Shown here: one piece after another, positions 32,020 through 44,406 of the stretch
How the letters are laid out: every line of letters starts with the position of its first letter
How positions within the stretch are numbered: the first letter of the stretch is position 1
Origin: Paralvinella palmiformis
Taxonomy: Eukaryota > Annelida > Polychaeta > Terebellida > Alvinellidae
Assembly: GCA_025642065.1 (NCBI GenBank)
Contig: JAODUP010000928.1
Coordinates: 62,001 to 126,000 of the forward strand
DNA: 64,000 bases
Direction: 5' to 3'
The notes under the pieces: generated by a model
Told to the model about the DNA's origin: nothing
The model's input: only the letters and a program-made list of their open reading frames with translations
Database searches by the model: none
Translations under genes and position numbers: made by a program

Positions 32020-34110
32020 CTGTTACTTCACCTATGTCATGTGAATTTATGAAAGGAGGATTTAGGGGGTATTCACATATAGTCTCAAAATCAATACAAA
32101 CATATTTTAGTTTCAAAAACAAATGTAAAAAATGTATTCTGAACAATATAATGCTATACAACCAGTTAATATTGGGAGCCTTCTTAGCATCAAGAAACGC
32201 TAATTAAGGTGTTGTTTTTCTATCCTAATAACTTAATAAGATATATCCTGAAAGAAAGCAAAATGAAAGAGAGAGATACCTTATGACGATAATATGGGAG
32301 CAACGGAATGAAGGAAATAATCGCGACAGTTTTTAAACATATTTTTATTAAGTAGATGTTTTGATCTAACTAGAAACGATACACTTCTTAACAATAACAA
32401 AAACCTGATCACGGTGAAGGTGGTAAATAGTAATGTAATATCATTCTGTTTCAGTCTTGAAACCGTTTTCATGTACTAAAGTAATTGAATGTCTACAAAG
32501 AGGACAGTATTACGAAATTTATCGTTAGCCAAAGGCTGTACTCTGACTAATTGTGCTAAGAGACCTGTCCTTTCGAAGTCTATGACACGCGAACGTGATT
32601 GTTAATAAAACATAAATAACAGTCATTAAGAGACTATTGCCCGGTGATGGCCAAAGTATGATGCATCTGTATAGGATTTTGTAATGGGAGCTTAAGTCAT
32701 GAAAATGAAAACAGACAAAGACCAAATTACACACAGCACTCCTACGTCGATTACAGATCAGAGTTGTAAAAAAGTAGCATCGCATTCAATCAATTTTTAC
32801 CTTGTGGTTGCACACTTTGTATTTTTCAACCCGTATTTTATCCAATCTAATTATTTTAAATTGGGATCATAGCAAATAATGTTTCTCTCATTAACTAAAC
32901 TCGAGGGTGGCAAAAATACGAGGATAGACATAAATATTGTCACTAGGAATGTGTAATTATCTAGCTAAAAACTTATGATGAAATATGTCAAAGTAGACAC
33001 ACGTGTAAGTGAATGGTCATTACCTTCACAAATAAATGTGTCATTTATTCACTGTTTTACTTTCATAAATGCTTAAGTCAATTAGAATATAACAACAAAA
33101 CGATTATATGAAATTCATTTCAAAATATTGAATGATAATTGATAGTATAGTTTACGTGAATTCCCATTATTACTTCAAGACCAAATACAAGGTAAATGCA
33201 GTTATTGTTTGAGAGATTATCGTATATGTCATTTTATATTAATGCGCAAAATAAAAGTGTGCTTCTTGAAGTATAACTAGATCCACCTGAATTAATACAA
33301 CATGATTCTATAACTTTTCATTTGCTGGAATAGTAACGATCTATTTACCAGTTTTGATTAATATGGTTCGCTTAAGTAAGGATGAGTGCATTAGAGTCAT
33401 AAGGCTCAAGTAGAATGGCATAAAAGGGATTTATTGCACTCATGTTATAAATGGATTGAAAACGGAGCATGTATCTTGTCGCCATAACAGGATAGGTTAA
33501 TGTCATGTAAATTAATTGAAAGCACATTGGGAAGACGAACATGTTGCTCAGCTTCCTAGAATCTGGACAGCAAAAAAGTGAAGATGGCTTAGCAAACTAT
33601 ATAATATGCATTCACTAAGTAAAGGCGAATAATCTCTGATTCTGGATATTTGCAACTGTATACACAAAGGGATACACAGACGGAAAGGATTGGTTATATG
33701 GAACTGTTATGTAACTAGATTGCAATTAACCGTTCTCAAACTGGGAAGACTAAGAGATTTTATTTCCAATTTAGGGGTTCTTTCAAAGTATAAAAGCTAC
33801 CTAAAGTAATCTGCTCACTTAGAATCCATTTTATATTAATTCTATGATTATGCTGATAGAGATACATTACATGCATGCTGTATGCTAAACGTCTATAATA
33901 ACGTTTGAAGATTTCTTGATCAGGGTATGATTATTCTGAGATAATAAATATTTAATTTAGAATGCTTTTAATTCCTATACTTTAGTTATTCTCTGAAGCT
34001 TTAAAACACTCAGACTATTTAATGCTAAATAATCAAAGCTAGCCTTTGTTAAGTTGCCAAATTTCACACTACTCAAACTTTGGAATAGTCATGTGATGGC
34101 TGGCTGGCTA
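32020..34110. repeat. Paralogous block A, copy 2
   Basis: Patches match copy 1 (12225-14950) and copy 3 (61340-63680) in order. The minisatellite of copy 1 is absent or reduced to one unit. The exon-like frame of copy 1 is present at about 33534-33580 but stops early. Confidence 0.7.
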
Positions 34111-34399
34111 AATATTATAATACAATGATGACTAGAAACGATAAACATATAAGCAATAGGTATGTATATAGATGTATAAGGATGCTAAAAAAGTTAAAAT
34201 CATATTTTTAATATTCCAAAAAGGAGTATTTAAAATATAGAGCATGATAACGAATGATAATATTTTACTAGAGTTCATTAAATAAGACCAATTCTGTCAA
34301 AAGAGAAGACCTGTTTATTTAGAGTAATTAAGAACTAATTGAGATTATGATATTGACTAGACGTTGTGGAGTTTACTCATTTATATTAAAAATAAAAGA

Positions 34400-34850
34400 C
34401 CTTCTTCTCTTAAAAAGGTTAAACCTTTATCCGGGATGTTATTGTCCATCACCTATTTACGTGTCTCTGCTTGGTAATCGTGTTCTCTAATGAGGTATCG
34501 ATGGTACCAAAATGCCACAAAGCAATATACGGAAATAAAACAGCTCCAAGACTGTGGAATAAGTTGGCGAACAATTTCTACTTACAGCAAGTAAAGAAAT
34601 ATTTTGTAAAAACATATTTAAATTAGCCTTTTTATGATATATAAAAAAGTGAATTTATGTATTAAACATATTTGTATGTGAGCTTTGAACATGTTTTATT
34701 TATGTTTTAAATTTAAAGCACCTTAGAACAATTCTAGTTGAATAAGGTCCTATATAAAATATGTATTTGTATTATTAGTATTCTTATTATTATTAGTAGT
34801 AGTAGTAGTAGTAGTAGTTGTAGTAGTAGCAGTAGTAGTAATAGTATAGT
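34400..34850 (+). mobile_element. CR1-like LINE 3' end with tail
   Basis: The frame near 34525-34625 gives GNKTAPRLWNKLANN and KTYLN, the CR1 C-terminal pattern. The untranslated tail has CACCTTAGAACAATTCTAG followed by ATAAGGTCCTATATAAA and ends in TAT/TAG repeats (34772-34845). This tail differs from that of 15472-15812, so it is another CR1 family. Confidence 0.7.
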
Positions 34851-34855
34851 ATTCT
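34772..34855. repeat. (TAG)n microsatellite at the LINE tail
   Basis: TAT/TAG triplets that likely grew from the tail of the preceding CR1 copy. The next LINE begins directly after, in opposite orientation. Confidence 0.9.
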
Positions 34856-37000
34856 CAGCAATGGAGAAGGATATGATCAACTGTGAGGCATTCCTGTCAG
34901 GAGATACACTCTAGTAAATATTTTCCAGCCACGTGGTATCTATGAGTGAGGAAAGAGTTTGTATTCCATTAGCAGCTGAGAAACATTTCTTTACAACGCG
35001 TTTCCCGATAGGACCACACCCAATACCCTAAAGTATGCTACACTGCATGCAATTTCTTTTCTGTTTCCAAAGACTAGAAATTCGATTGCTGCCTTCTTAC
35101 ATATTGATTAATGATAGGCCGGAAGTCAGTGATTGGTCCTCGGCAGAACACTACTTATTCTTTGCATTTATAGGAAGAATACAGTTTTTGCATATTGAGG
35201 AGAAGTAGACTTTTGCATACCAGAATTTACTATGGCCAGTAGGGAAGAGAAATAATCCATGTATATAATAAATATATCCACAGTAGAGCCAACTCCCTAA
35301 TAGAGTGCAAGATAATTGTTATGATATAAAAACGGCTCTGAAAATCCAACGTAGATAGATGGAATTTCCCAGCTCTCATATCATATAACATTATTCGTTC
35401 TATCATACCCCAAATTAAGATATGAGGCAAGCGAATCCTTCCTATTTCAAATAAGTCAATCTCCGAGTTTTGTTTCAGAGACTGAACTCTAACTCCAAAA
35501 TGTGGGATAGTTTTCGGTCTGCACAAATATATATCTTGGCGTATGGAGTTGAATACAATATCAATTATAGGAGTAGCAGGAGAACTACAAAACAGTAGTG
35601 CAAATGGGAGAGACAGTCATTCTCTCCGTCTGTAAAGAGATTCTACGTATAGACTCTCCACTGGGAGGGGGGGTCATCAATACCCTTTTGCAATTATCAA
35701 GACATACTAGGTAATGCGGTCAAGTATTTTGATACACAACTTACGGGCCGATCTCCAGAAAATTGACCCGTAATCCAGTTGGAACATAATTACTGCTCTA
35801 AGCAGACGAAGGAATGTTGAGCCGTCTGTCACATAATCAAATCGCGATACGTATTTTAATAGATTTAAAAATGTATTACGCTTAGCATTCAAATATTTGA
35901 TACGTTGAATGAACGACAGCACACCCTGAGGAATTTAGTTTCTTTTAAAACTGGAATAAATACCCCTTATTATCTTAACGCAGGGTCTGAGTGAAACCTT
36001 CTGGGTAAGCAAAGGGCATACAGAACGGGAAGAAATTAAAACCATACTCACCATCCCCATTTTCTATTTTATGATGACACAACTGTGATATTGTTTATGG
36101 AATGGATATTCTTTGGCTGGTGGCGAATCAAGAAGTCATCAATGTATAAAGAACAGCTAAAATCACTCAGCAAGAAGTTTATTATACTATTTATTTTCAT
36201 CCTGAAGCGTGTTACTGATAAGACGCTTCCTTGTGGAACAACATCTTTCAGGTAGCATTAATCAGATAGGGAGTTACCAACATGGACAGAAATTGGAAAT
36301 CAGTTTTGACATATTGAAATGATGTACGGTTTTGTATACATCTTTTGGAATTTCATTTTTCCTCATTGTGCCGTATGCCTTCTCCAAATCGAATAATATT
36401 CCCATTGCGTGTTGTCGCTTGATTTTACCCCCCCCCATAATTGTTTTTATTTGATTAGTTGGTCTGAGATCGATATATATTATTCTAAAACTATTTTAAG
36501 ATACCAGACTAATCTGGAGTTCATCATCCGTCAAAACCTGTCCAGATACAACTTGTAGATGCTATTAGACAGTAATTACCAGTATGCTAAAGGTTGTTTA
36601 CTGATTTTGATATTGGGATGTTGGTACCTTCTCTGAACTTTTTTTGTGGTAAATTTTATAATCTTCAGATGATACGTTTACTGGATTCTGCTCTAAAGAA
36701 TTATTCATTTTCCAGAAATGTTCTGTGTAATTTTCTGACGATGAATTATGTGCAATTGGATGTGCCAATGTGTTTTCTATTTTTTTTAAAGTCTATAGTT
36801 ATGCTTTCATATTTTAAGCAATGAATCTTTTCTGGGATATTTTAAATCATTTCCCATATTTTTTTCGCGGGTTTCTATTATTTAATTGGAAGATATATTC
36901 CCTTCAAGCGCACATTTCTGCGAGTGATTCGACGAGTCTTGGCATATTCTGTTTTATGCTATTACACGCAATCACAAAATCGTTCATATAAACAGAAAGT
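34856..37000 (-). mobile_element. I-clade-like LINE, RT to C-terminus, decayed
   Basis: Same family as 821-4465, on the minus strand. From 37000 down it shows the linker (EYxxQLNNR-like near 36890), AHNSSSENYTE (about 36680), the GNY...IAxTSCI block (about 36560), a LFDLEKAYGT block (about 36390), VVPQGSVLSVT (about 36230), and the active-site YIDDF with YIDD intact at 36135-36146. The thumb follows at 35922-35707, RLPHILIWGMIERIM-like sequence at 35430, and the terminal knuckle ECIS..CLTVDHILLH at about 34915-34860. Stops and frame shifts are spread throughout, and much of RNase H is missing. It differs from the first copy in keeping both catalytic aspartates. Confidence 0.8.
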
Positions 37001-37489
37001 CGTCCATGGTATTTTGAAATTATTTCAAAATAAACAACCTAAAAGTATACGTAAAAAATGTATGTAAAAAGGCTTAATTGTTCACAGCGTAAAAATATCC
37101 GGGCATCTGACAATATTCAACAGTTGTCAGAACAATGGAATCCTCATCATTAGGCAGAACGAGACCATAAATGAACTTAATATTGGGGAAATAACACAGT
37201 TTCAGAATGTTTAAAAGCGTTCTAACCATACAGGTGTTTAATTATTCGAGTTACAGGCATCTAGGTTTACACCAACGATATAAATATGCTTAGATGATAC
37301 TCTGCATGCGAGTTACATAAAAGGAACCGATCGCATGTCAAAATGCGGTAATAAACCTATTCGGGTTTCCATTTTGTCATTTTCAGACGAAATTCTTTTT
37401 TAAATTCCTTAATCCGAGTCACGTAAATTCTTTTATTGTTGTGAACCACACAAAAGTTGCAAATTATTCGTCCGTGTTTTTCACATTTT
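37001..37489. other. No gene seen
   Basis: AT-rich spacer between the LINE and block delta copy 2. Confidence 0.5.
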
Positions 37490-38165
37490 CTGCACAACAT
37501 ATTAATTCGTTTCAAAGGTCAATTAGCATTGGCGCCATCTCCTGTGAGTATTGTCAATATTACTTTGGTTGTGATTTTCGCTGTAATTATATCAGCATTA
37601 ATGTTACGAAAGGATACAACTATACCCACTGTTTATTGTACAAATCATTGTCACTGATTTTTGCATAATATAAGCAAAACATATTCCTGTCATAGTAAGA
37701 ACTCTGAATGTGTCTTTAGTGGGTTACTACTTTCATAATGTGTAATTTCGAAGGTCTTGTTTCTAATTTTCTGCTAGCAATAATGGTATTATTACTATCA
37801 ATATGATAACTACGGTATTCACCATTCAGCAGGAGTTGAATAAATAAGAGAATGAATGGCATGCAAATGATACACTGAAAATATATATTTTACATAACGT
37901 TAGAGTAATATGAAAAACTTTTAAATTAATCATCTTTTACAGGCGGGTAAATTGAAACCAGCGTGTCTTCGGGATAACAATATACACCGCATTATAGGCC
38001 CATCTTCTGTATCACTTACCTAGAAGCTATATCATATCACATCATACGTCAATTATTCCGATGAGCTGATAAGAATGTACTCACAATAATTGGTTCTGGC
38101 CATAATGGTATCACAAAGAATACACACTTGGCGGCTCTACGTTAACTAAATATGTCATAAAATGG
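37490..38165. repeat. Paralogous block delta, copy 2
   Basis: Partner of 28755-29520. Frames of 66 and 75 codons are open here, but the corresponding positions are stopped in the other two copies. Confidence 0.75.
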
Positions 38166-38205
38166 CAGAATATCACTATTTAATTAAATGTTTCAAACGC
38201 TATAA

Positions 38206-38213
38206 TAATAAAA

Positions 38214-38265
<52 letters not shown>

Positions 38266-39190
38266 TATGTTTAGTAAAGCGCCCGTTCTAGCAGGAGCCA
38301 TCCAAAGGCGCCAGAAAAAATAATATGTAATATAATAATACCCCAAATACTATGTCTGTAAAAACCCTGTAAGAGATTTAAAAAATAATTATTATTTATG
38401 TGAGAAAGCTACTTTGAACAGGTGCAATTTTAGAACGGATTAAAAAAATTCAAGAGACGACACAGTTCTAATATCTGCCGGCAACCTATTGCACGAAGTG
38501 GGGGCTACGCCACTAAATGCACAATCGCCATGTGATTTGAGCAGAGACACTGGCACCGGCAATAGTATCTGACTGGATGAGCTGAGTTTTCGGGATGACT
38601 TTCTAATGAATACCAGTTTACACGAGTATTCTGGTGCTATATCATTAATAGATTTATAAGTTATTAATAACACTTTGAAATGGATACACTGTCTAACACG
38701 TAGCCAATGTAGGTTTTGAAGAATAGGGTGATATGGTCATATATTCGAGTATTTGTCACTCTGCAAGCTGCACTATTCTGAATTCGCTGAAGGTGATTGA
38801 TGTTGGAATCCAGATGTGCAATATAACAGGGAGTTAAAATATTCTATACGAGATGTAACAAAGGCATGGACTACAGTTACAAGTTCTTCATGTGTTAAGA
38901 ATGCTTTTAAACAGTGTATATTCTTAAGATGGTAGTAGGCAGCTCGGCATAATGGTGTGACATGTTAACACATTGCTCAAATATAACCCTAGATGTTTAC
39001 TGACCCAATAGGGGTATGTGCAGTTGCACCCATATGTAATGATGGTGTATTTAGGCATTTAATACAATGCGGTGATGCAAAATATATAATATCTCTTTTC
39101 TGATCATTTAGCCTTAGATGGTTTTGAGTCATCCATAGCCGAATATCAGTGATACAATGTTCTACATTTTCAAGGAAGAGGTCAAATTTA
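38206..39190 (-). mobile_element. CR1 LINE C-terminal third with (AAT)n tail
   Basis: On the minus strand it runs from an RT thumb fragment (DIRLWMTQNHLRLND near 39140) through ELVTVVHAFVTSRI (about 38905-38855) and LHWLRVRQCIHFKVL (about 38710) into an open piece 38673-38440 ending at the LWN-LP region. The tail shared with 1071-1243 and 15660-15812 follows. Stops occur at several points. The 5' edge abuts a (TA)n run. Confidence 0.85.
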
Positions 39191-39201
39191 ATATAGGCGC
39201 C

Positions 39202-39206
<5 letters not shown>

Positions 39207-39247
<41 letters not shown>
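39207..39247. repeat. (TA)n microsatellite
   Basis: A TA run between the CR1 fragment and block D. Confidence 0.95.
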
Positions 39248-39251
<4 letters not shown>

Positions 39252-39274
39252 CTGTCTACTTTATTGACTTATTG

Positions 39275-39960
39275 ATTTATTGATTGATAGATAGCCAGAT
39301 ATATAGGGATAAGACATAATTGGAGCTAAGATATAATGCGGAATAAATTCTTCTCTCGCCCACTTGTCGCTGGTCACTTACCATCCATGTTTGCCAGACA
39401 CGAGTAGCAAGACAATAATGTATCAAGTTTGTGATACAACAGACGAATAAAATTAGAGTAGAATTAGAAGCCAACTTGTTAATGTAATAGAATATATAAG
39501 GCGGTGTAGGTTATTGTGATATTTCGCTTAATATTAAGTTATTTATGTTGGACAGATAACATGCTGATTGGTGTATTTGGGTATACATCTAATATACCAG
39601 GTCATATAATTGGTTATCGTGTAGTATGGGAATTGGAATAGAGAAAAAGGTATCTACATAACGACGCGAATTGGCTTAGATATGCTAAATGATAATTCTG
39701 TGCTGCATCTGTAAATAAAGTGAACATGTGGCTTATTTAAACCAGAAAATTGTAATCTGAGCAATAGATGCGGATTTTAAATATCGAGACACAGTCGGTG
39801 GAAGACACCTGTTGTGCCATACATTTTGTGCAAGATACAGCCACCAACACACCGTGATATGTTTTAGCAAAGGACATTGGCAAGCTCCTTATATCTCTGT
39901 CACGCTGGTAATACAATGTTACGGCCTTTATATGAAACGGCATACATCAACGAAAAAGGT
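39275..39960. repeat. Paralogous block D, copy 1
   Basis: Colinear with 59885-60600. Anchors are TTGATAGATAG, CCACTTGT, an AGCAAGA run, ACA(T/C)GCTGATT, ACACCAGGTC / ATACCAGGTCAT and CGCCGAGATAT / CACCGTGATAT. Confidence 0.65.
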
Positions 39961-40249
39961 ATGATAACAAAATAATACACTATAAATAATGTATTTCGTT
40001 CCTAAATATGTTCAGAAATGATATGTAATAAGGGTGTGAGTATGACCGGAATAATGTGGGATTACGTTAAACATAATACACATTGTGAGGTTATAAGGAA
40101 ATGTTAGTAATGTATTTATTTGCTTATGTATATACCAAAGAATCCACAATTATAACTAATATAATATTTCGCCAACTGCTAATTGAATTATTGACCTTTT
40201 AATAAAGAATATGATTTCTTACATAATCTAAATGATCTCTCTCTCTCTC

Positions 40250-40294
<45 letters not shown>

Positions 40295-41540
40295 CGAAAA
40301 CTCCCGTTTATTCGAATTTGAAGGTACCTGTGTAATTACTTCGATTTATCTGTAGTTCGATTATCCATACCTCCACATATTGATAGATGTGTGCGTATAC
40401 CTAAGCATGTGTCTGGTCTACTAATCAGCCTGTGGGAACCAGGTAATTCGCTTTTCGTACCCGACAAATATGACACGCCCACAGGAAAGCGGCTACATGC
40501 AGGCTATGTACAAAAAGCGGAAGCACGTAAAAAACATACCATTTGATACCACAGCTCGCAACAAACAACACGTGCGTGTGGTTCAATGGTGACTTGCTAC
40601 ATACATATCATAAACTATTTTGACACCACAGTTTAAGTTCAACAGTAATGTTCTGTGGTCCAAAGGAAACCTGTATATAAAACATTTCGACACCTCAGAT
40701 GCTGACTTCAGCTTTATTCTGGATTCGAACAACTGAATAAATCCTACCTATATGAACCATGTATAGTCTGGCGTCGAAGTTCTTCTCTAACCTAAGTGAA
40801 ACTTTTAGCCTTTTATGTACCCTCAGCGTGTTAACAAACATTACAGTTTGTTCATAACAAAGAGAATGTACACTAACTCAGTATGGACTCACTGAAGCGA
40901 TTTAACTAAAATAAAAACAAAGTAGCAATACCGCACATTGGATTATTACTGGACTAGAACGAAATATCGTCTCAAACCTGCATAAATACTATGATTTACT
41001 CGAACCTAACAGCTAATCCTCATACGTTTCCGTTCATCACTAAGGGAACGTTCATTCACACTTAATTTAGCGTCCCTAAGTATATGCAGTTAGGTGTGGT
41101 GGGATCTATGCGCGGGTGTGTGTAATTGATTAGAATAAGTAATTATTTATGAATGTCATATTCACATAATTCCAACACGTTTTAGAAAGTGTTAGTGAGT
41201 CTAAATTCAGGTTATAATTATCCATTTATTGTACTAGCACCAACCATGTCTAACAGGTACTATTGACTATTAAAAGTCATTCATTGAAAAGATGTAACTG
41301 TACTAAAAACTCACTTGTTAAAGGTGACGTTTCTGGTAAATAATACCAATCGTTTATATTTGTTATTACTTTTTAGAAACTACTTACTGGGATAATACTA
41401 CATATGGGCTTTCGATAGTTCCTGCTAAATTATTATTATTAGTATTACTATTTAAAATAAGTTATACCAAGAGGTGTTTGAGTTGCCAAGTATCTTTAAC
41501 CTGAACTCAATTCACTGACTCAGTTTTGTCCATGAACAAT
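39961..41540. other. No gene seen; short CT/TA repeat at 40231-40290
   Basis: A stretch at 40292-40370 with repeated TTCGA motifs recalls the ends of pogo-like transposons, but no inverted partner was found. Confidence 0.45.
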
Positions 41541-41545
41541 TCTAC

Positions 41546-41803
<258 letters not shown>

Positions 41804-41804
41804 T

Positions 41805-42045
41805 TTCTGAGTATACAATTACGTTTTTGTGTAATTGTTTTCAGTAAGAAAAAGAAAATACAAAATTATTACATTCTTTTATGGGTTTAAACATGATATG
41901 TCAAAGTAATATAATTAGGCATTGATATATAGTAATTGTGATTTATAAATTAACAAACTTAGTTAATGCAGAAGTTGGAAGTTGCGGTTGAAATACAGCC
42001 ATCTTGTGTTAACTGTTTTCAAGATGACATTTAATTGTTGTACTT
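41805..42045. repeat. Paralogous block alpha, copy 2
   Basis: Partner of 10110-10350, same orientation. Confidence 0.6.
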
Positions 42046-42929
42046 ACTTTCCTTACCATTGACTACGTGGATAAAAGTGAGGTAGCTATAATATTTAATG
42101 TAGAATAATATTTCTCAATAGTTTAGTTGATATATTATAATAGTTTAATTTTAAATTCTTGGTATTCAGATTAATATTATGAACATAACTATTAGTTTGC
42201 CAAATAGCAAGTATAGTTGACTAATTGGATATCGAAAACGATCATCAAGTAAAGAACTGTAAATAATATTAGGTATATTAAATTGGACAAGTCAAGTTAT
42301 CAAGTGTGGTTGACACGCAATGTAATTGATACTATGGCCCCGTTTCGTAAGCCGTTTCATAAGGCTAGATTAACTATTAGCCATGAACACATTTCCAGGC
42401 AAAAGTATATTTTATGAGCCTCAGATTAATTGTTATATATATCAAAATGACTGGAGAAATACGGGTTGACATAAGGATTAACCAACGTTAGAAACGTTTT
42501 ATATTATTATTTCTGCTTACTTAGTTGCTCGGTCCTTGGCACTTGTTTGGAAAAATTCAAAGGTGTTATTTTGTACCTAAACAGTAACCGCCTATTGATA
42601 TAGTTACAACAAAAAATCGATAATTAATCCCATGCGTGAGGTAATTACACATATATTTTCTAATTTATAACTTTGACACTTTAAATTATTCAGTTATTTT
42701 CGTTTATTGTAGCATATCTCAAAGTCTAGTATTATTTCTATTTATAACGGGAGCTCATGTATTGGAGAAGCCTTTTGATGAGGAGATACCTCATTATCGG
42801 CAGAAAACCTTCGCTGTTTCTACAACAACAAAAACCGCTTATTCATCACATCTGAATTCATATAAATGTTTTTATCACAAATTAACTTATTGTAGTACAC
42901 GGTTTTCTGACTAGACGAATATCTGCCAA
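42046..42929. other. No gene seen
   Basis: AT-rich. GGCCCCGTTTCGTAAGCC at about 42336 recalls a motif common at SINE or MITE ends in marine invertebrates, but no boundary can be drawn. Confidence 0.4.
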
Positions 42930-43150
42930 GTCATTTTCGTCCTATTTACATATTGTCATATTGTTAAACCTTGAATCAAATGTATCTAATCCCCTGCTAA
43001 ATAATATTTATCTCAATTCTTTACTCAGGGGAATTAAACGCAATAAAAGTGATATCGATAAAAAAGCGTTGCCCGTGAAACCTGTTATTTTGTTGAGCAT
43101 TAAAAGCCTGCTAGATATTTCGATCCAATGGTGGGCCAGCTTTTGAGAAG
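42930..43150 (+). mobile_element. Tyrosine-recombinase-like fragment
   Basis: The frame 42961-43146 gives NLESNVSNPLL...LLRGIKRNK...KKALPVKPVILLSIKSLL. This pattern of a short helical region followed by LLRGIKR and PV-P-ILL resembles the N-terminal part of tyrosine recombinases carried by DIRS/Ngaro-type retroelements or Cryptons. The catalytic domain that should follow is not recognisable downstream, so only a fragment remains. The assignment rests on pattern memory, without a search. Confidence 0.4.
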
Positions 43151-44400
43151 CGTGACTACTGAGTTTGTTTCCTCTTTTCCAAAAACAAAACTAGTTTATT
43201 TAAATGTTCCCACAATGATCACTACTTGAGAATCTAACAGTGTATTGATTAATCAGATGACCAGGAGGTATTTGCTATAAACTCATCACAAATGATTCAA
43301 CAGAAACAAAAAGCACCTTTTCTCCCATTGACAGAGATCTAAAATCACCGTTTATATCTAGTAATCGTTCTTAAACACATGTTTAGTATTTGCCCTTCTC
43401 AACAAGAATGGGATGCTTCACCACAGTGAATGCAGATATATAATCAAGCAAATTGTGTCTGATGACATGTTACATCATTTGTGTGATAATCCTGTAGATC
43501 GAAGCGTGAGGTAAACACTTAATTCCATCTACATGTATTAACTGTATCTATATGTATCACCTCTGCAATATACACTGAATATATAATACTGTTTTTACAA
43601 CTTAGTCCTAATATAACTTATTTCTAACTTATTATAATACATACTCTCCTAAAGTAGATGAATCCAACTTATATACTGATGTATTCATGAACTATATTAG
43701 CCTATCTCTGCACCATCAACTCTATGATAAGTACTAATCTACTACCATGTGAAATTTAGTCGGAGTATTTCCTATATCTTAGTGTAACCAGTATTTGTTA
43801 AGCCCTTATCCACATGAATACTGATATAATACACATTATATTATTTCAATCAGTTGTATCATTCATTGTTTATGACCACAGCTGATTGCGATGTAACACC
43901 AGTTATTCTTTAAACATTCAAATAGTTCATTCTTTGTTTCAAGTGTACAAATAAGAATGACTCATTCCTTATTGTATTGAATGGGCCTGTCAGGTGATGT
44001 TGTGCACTACAATGTTCTATGCTATACTGTACATTGTTCTCCTAGTGGTCGTTCCACATGGTTGGACCATCTTTGGAAGTCGTTCACTGTTTTATCCAAA
44101 CCAAATTGTCAATATCCAATTTTTATTTCCAAAATTAAATTAAACGTCAGTTATTATCTGCCCACTAAGAAGTTAGATTTTTCCCACCTATCTAGTATCC
44201 TTCATGCACCGTTATTATTTTCAATTGTATATAAATGTTGTTCACTTCTTTAAATGTTTAAGCTGCCTAGTCAATATAGTGAAAAATGTTATATCATATC
44301 TATTAGTGTTTGGATATCTAGTCGTGTCATCTAAGGTAAATGGATACAGATAACATTTCTCTTGACCAGGTCTAGGTAGATAACAGGTATAACTTTAAAA
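43151..44400. other. No recognised gene; possible LINE 5' region toward the end
   Basis: A 90-codon frame at 43981-44253 lies just upstream of the LINE that starts its coding at about 44407. It has no recognised domain and may be 5' untranslated sequence of that element. Confidence 0.35.
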
Positions 44401-44406
44401 CTCTAT

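Noticed and set aside
37441..37668. Two overlapping frames of 66 and 75 codons in block delta copy 2, one with a strong hydrophobic run
   Set aside because: Copies 1 and 3 have stops at the matching positions (AATATTAACTAGG), so a conserved protein is unlikely.
40292..40370. Possible pogo-like transposon end with repeated TTCGA motifs
   Set aside because: No matching inverted end or TA-bounded partner was found nearby.
43981..44253. 90-codon frame before the 44.4 kb LINE
   Set aside because: No recognisable domain. It is most likely the 5' region of the LINE, and is left as undetermined.
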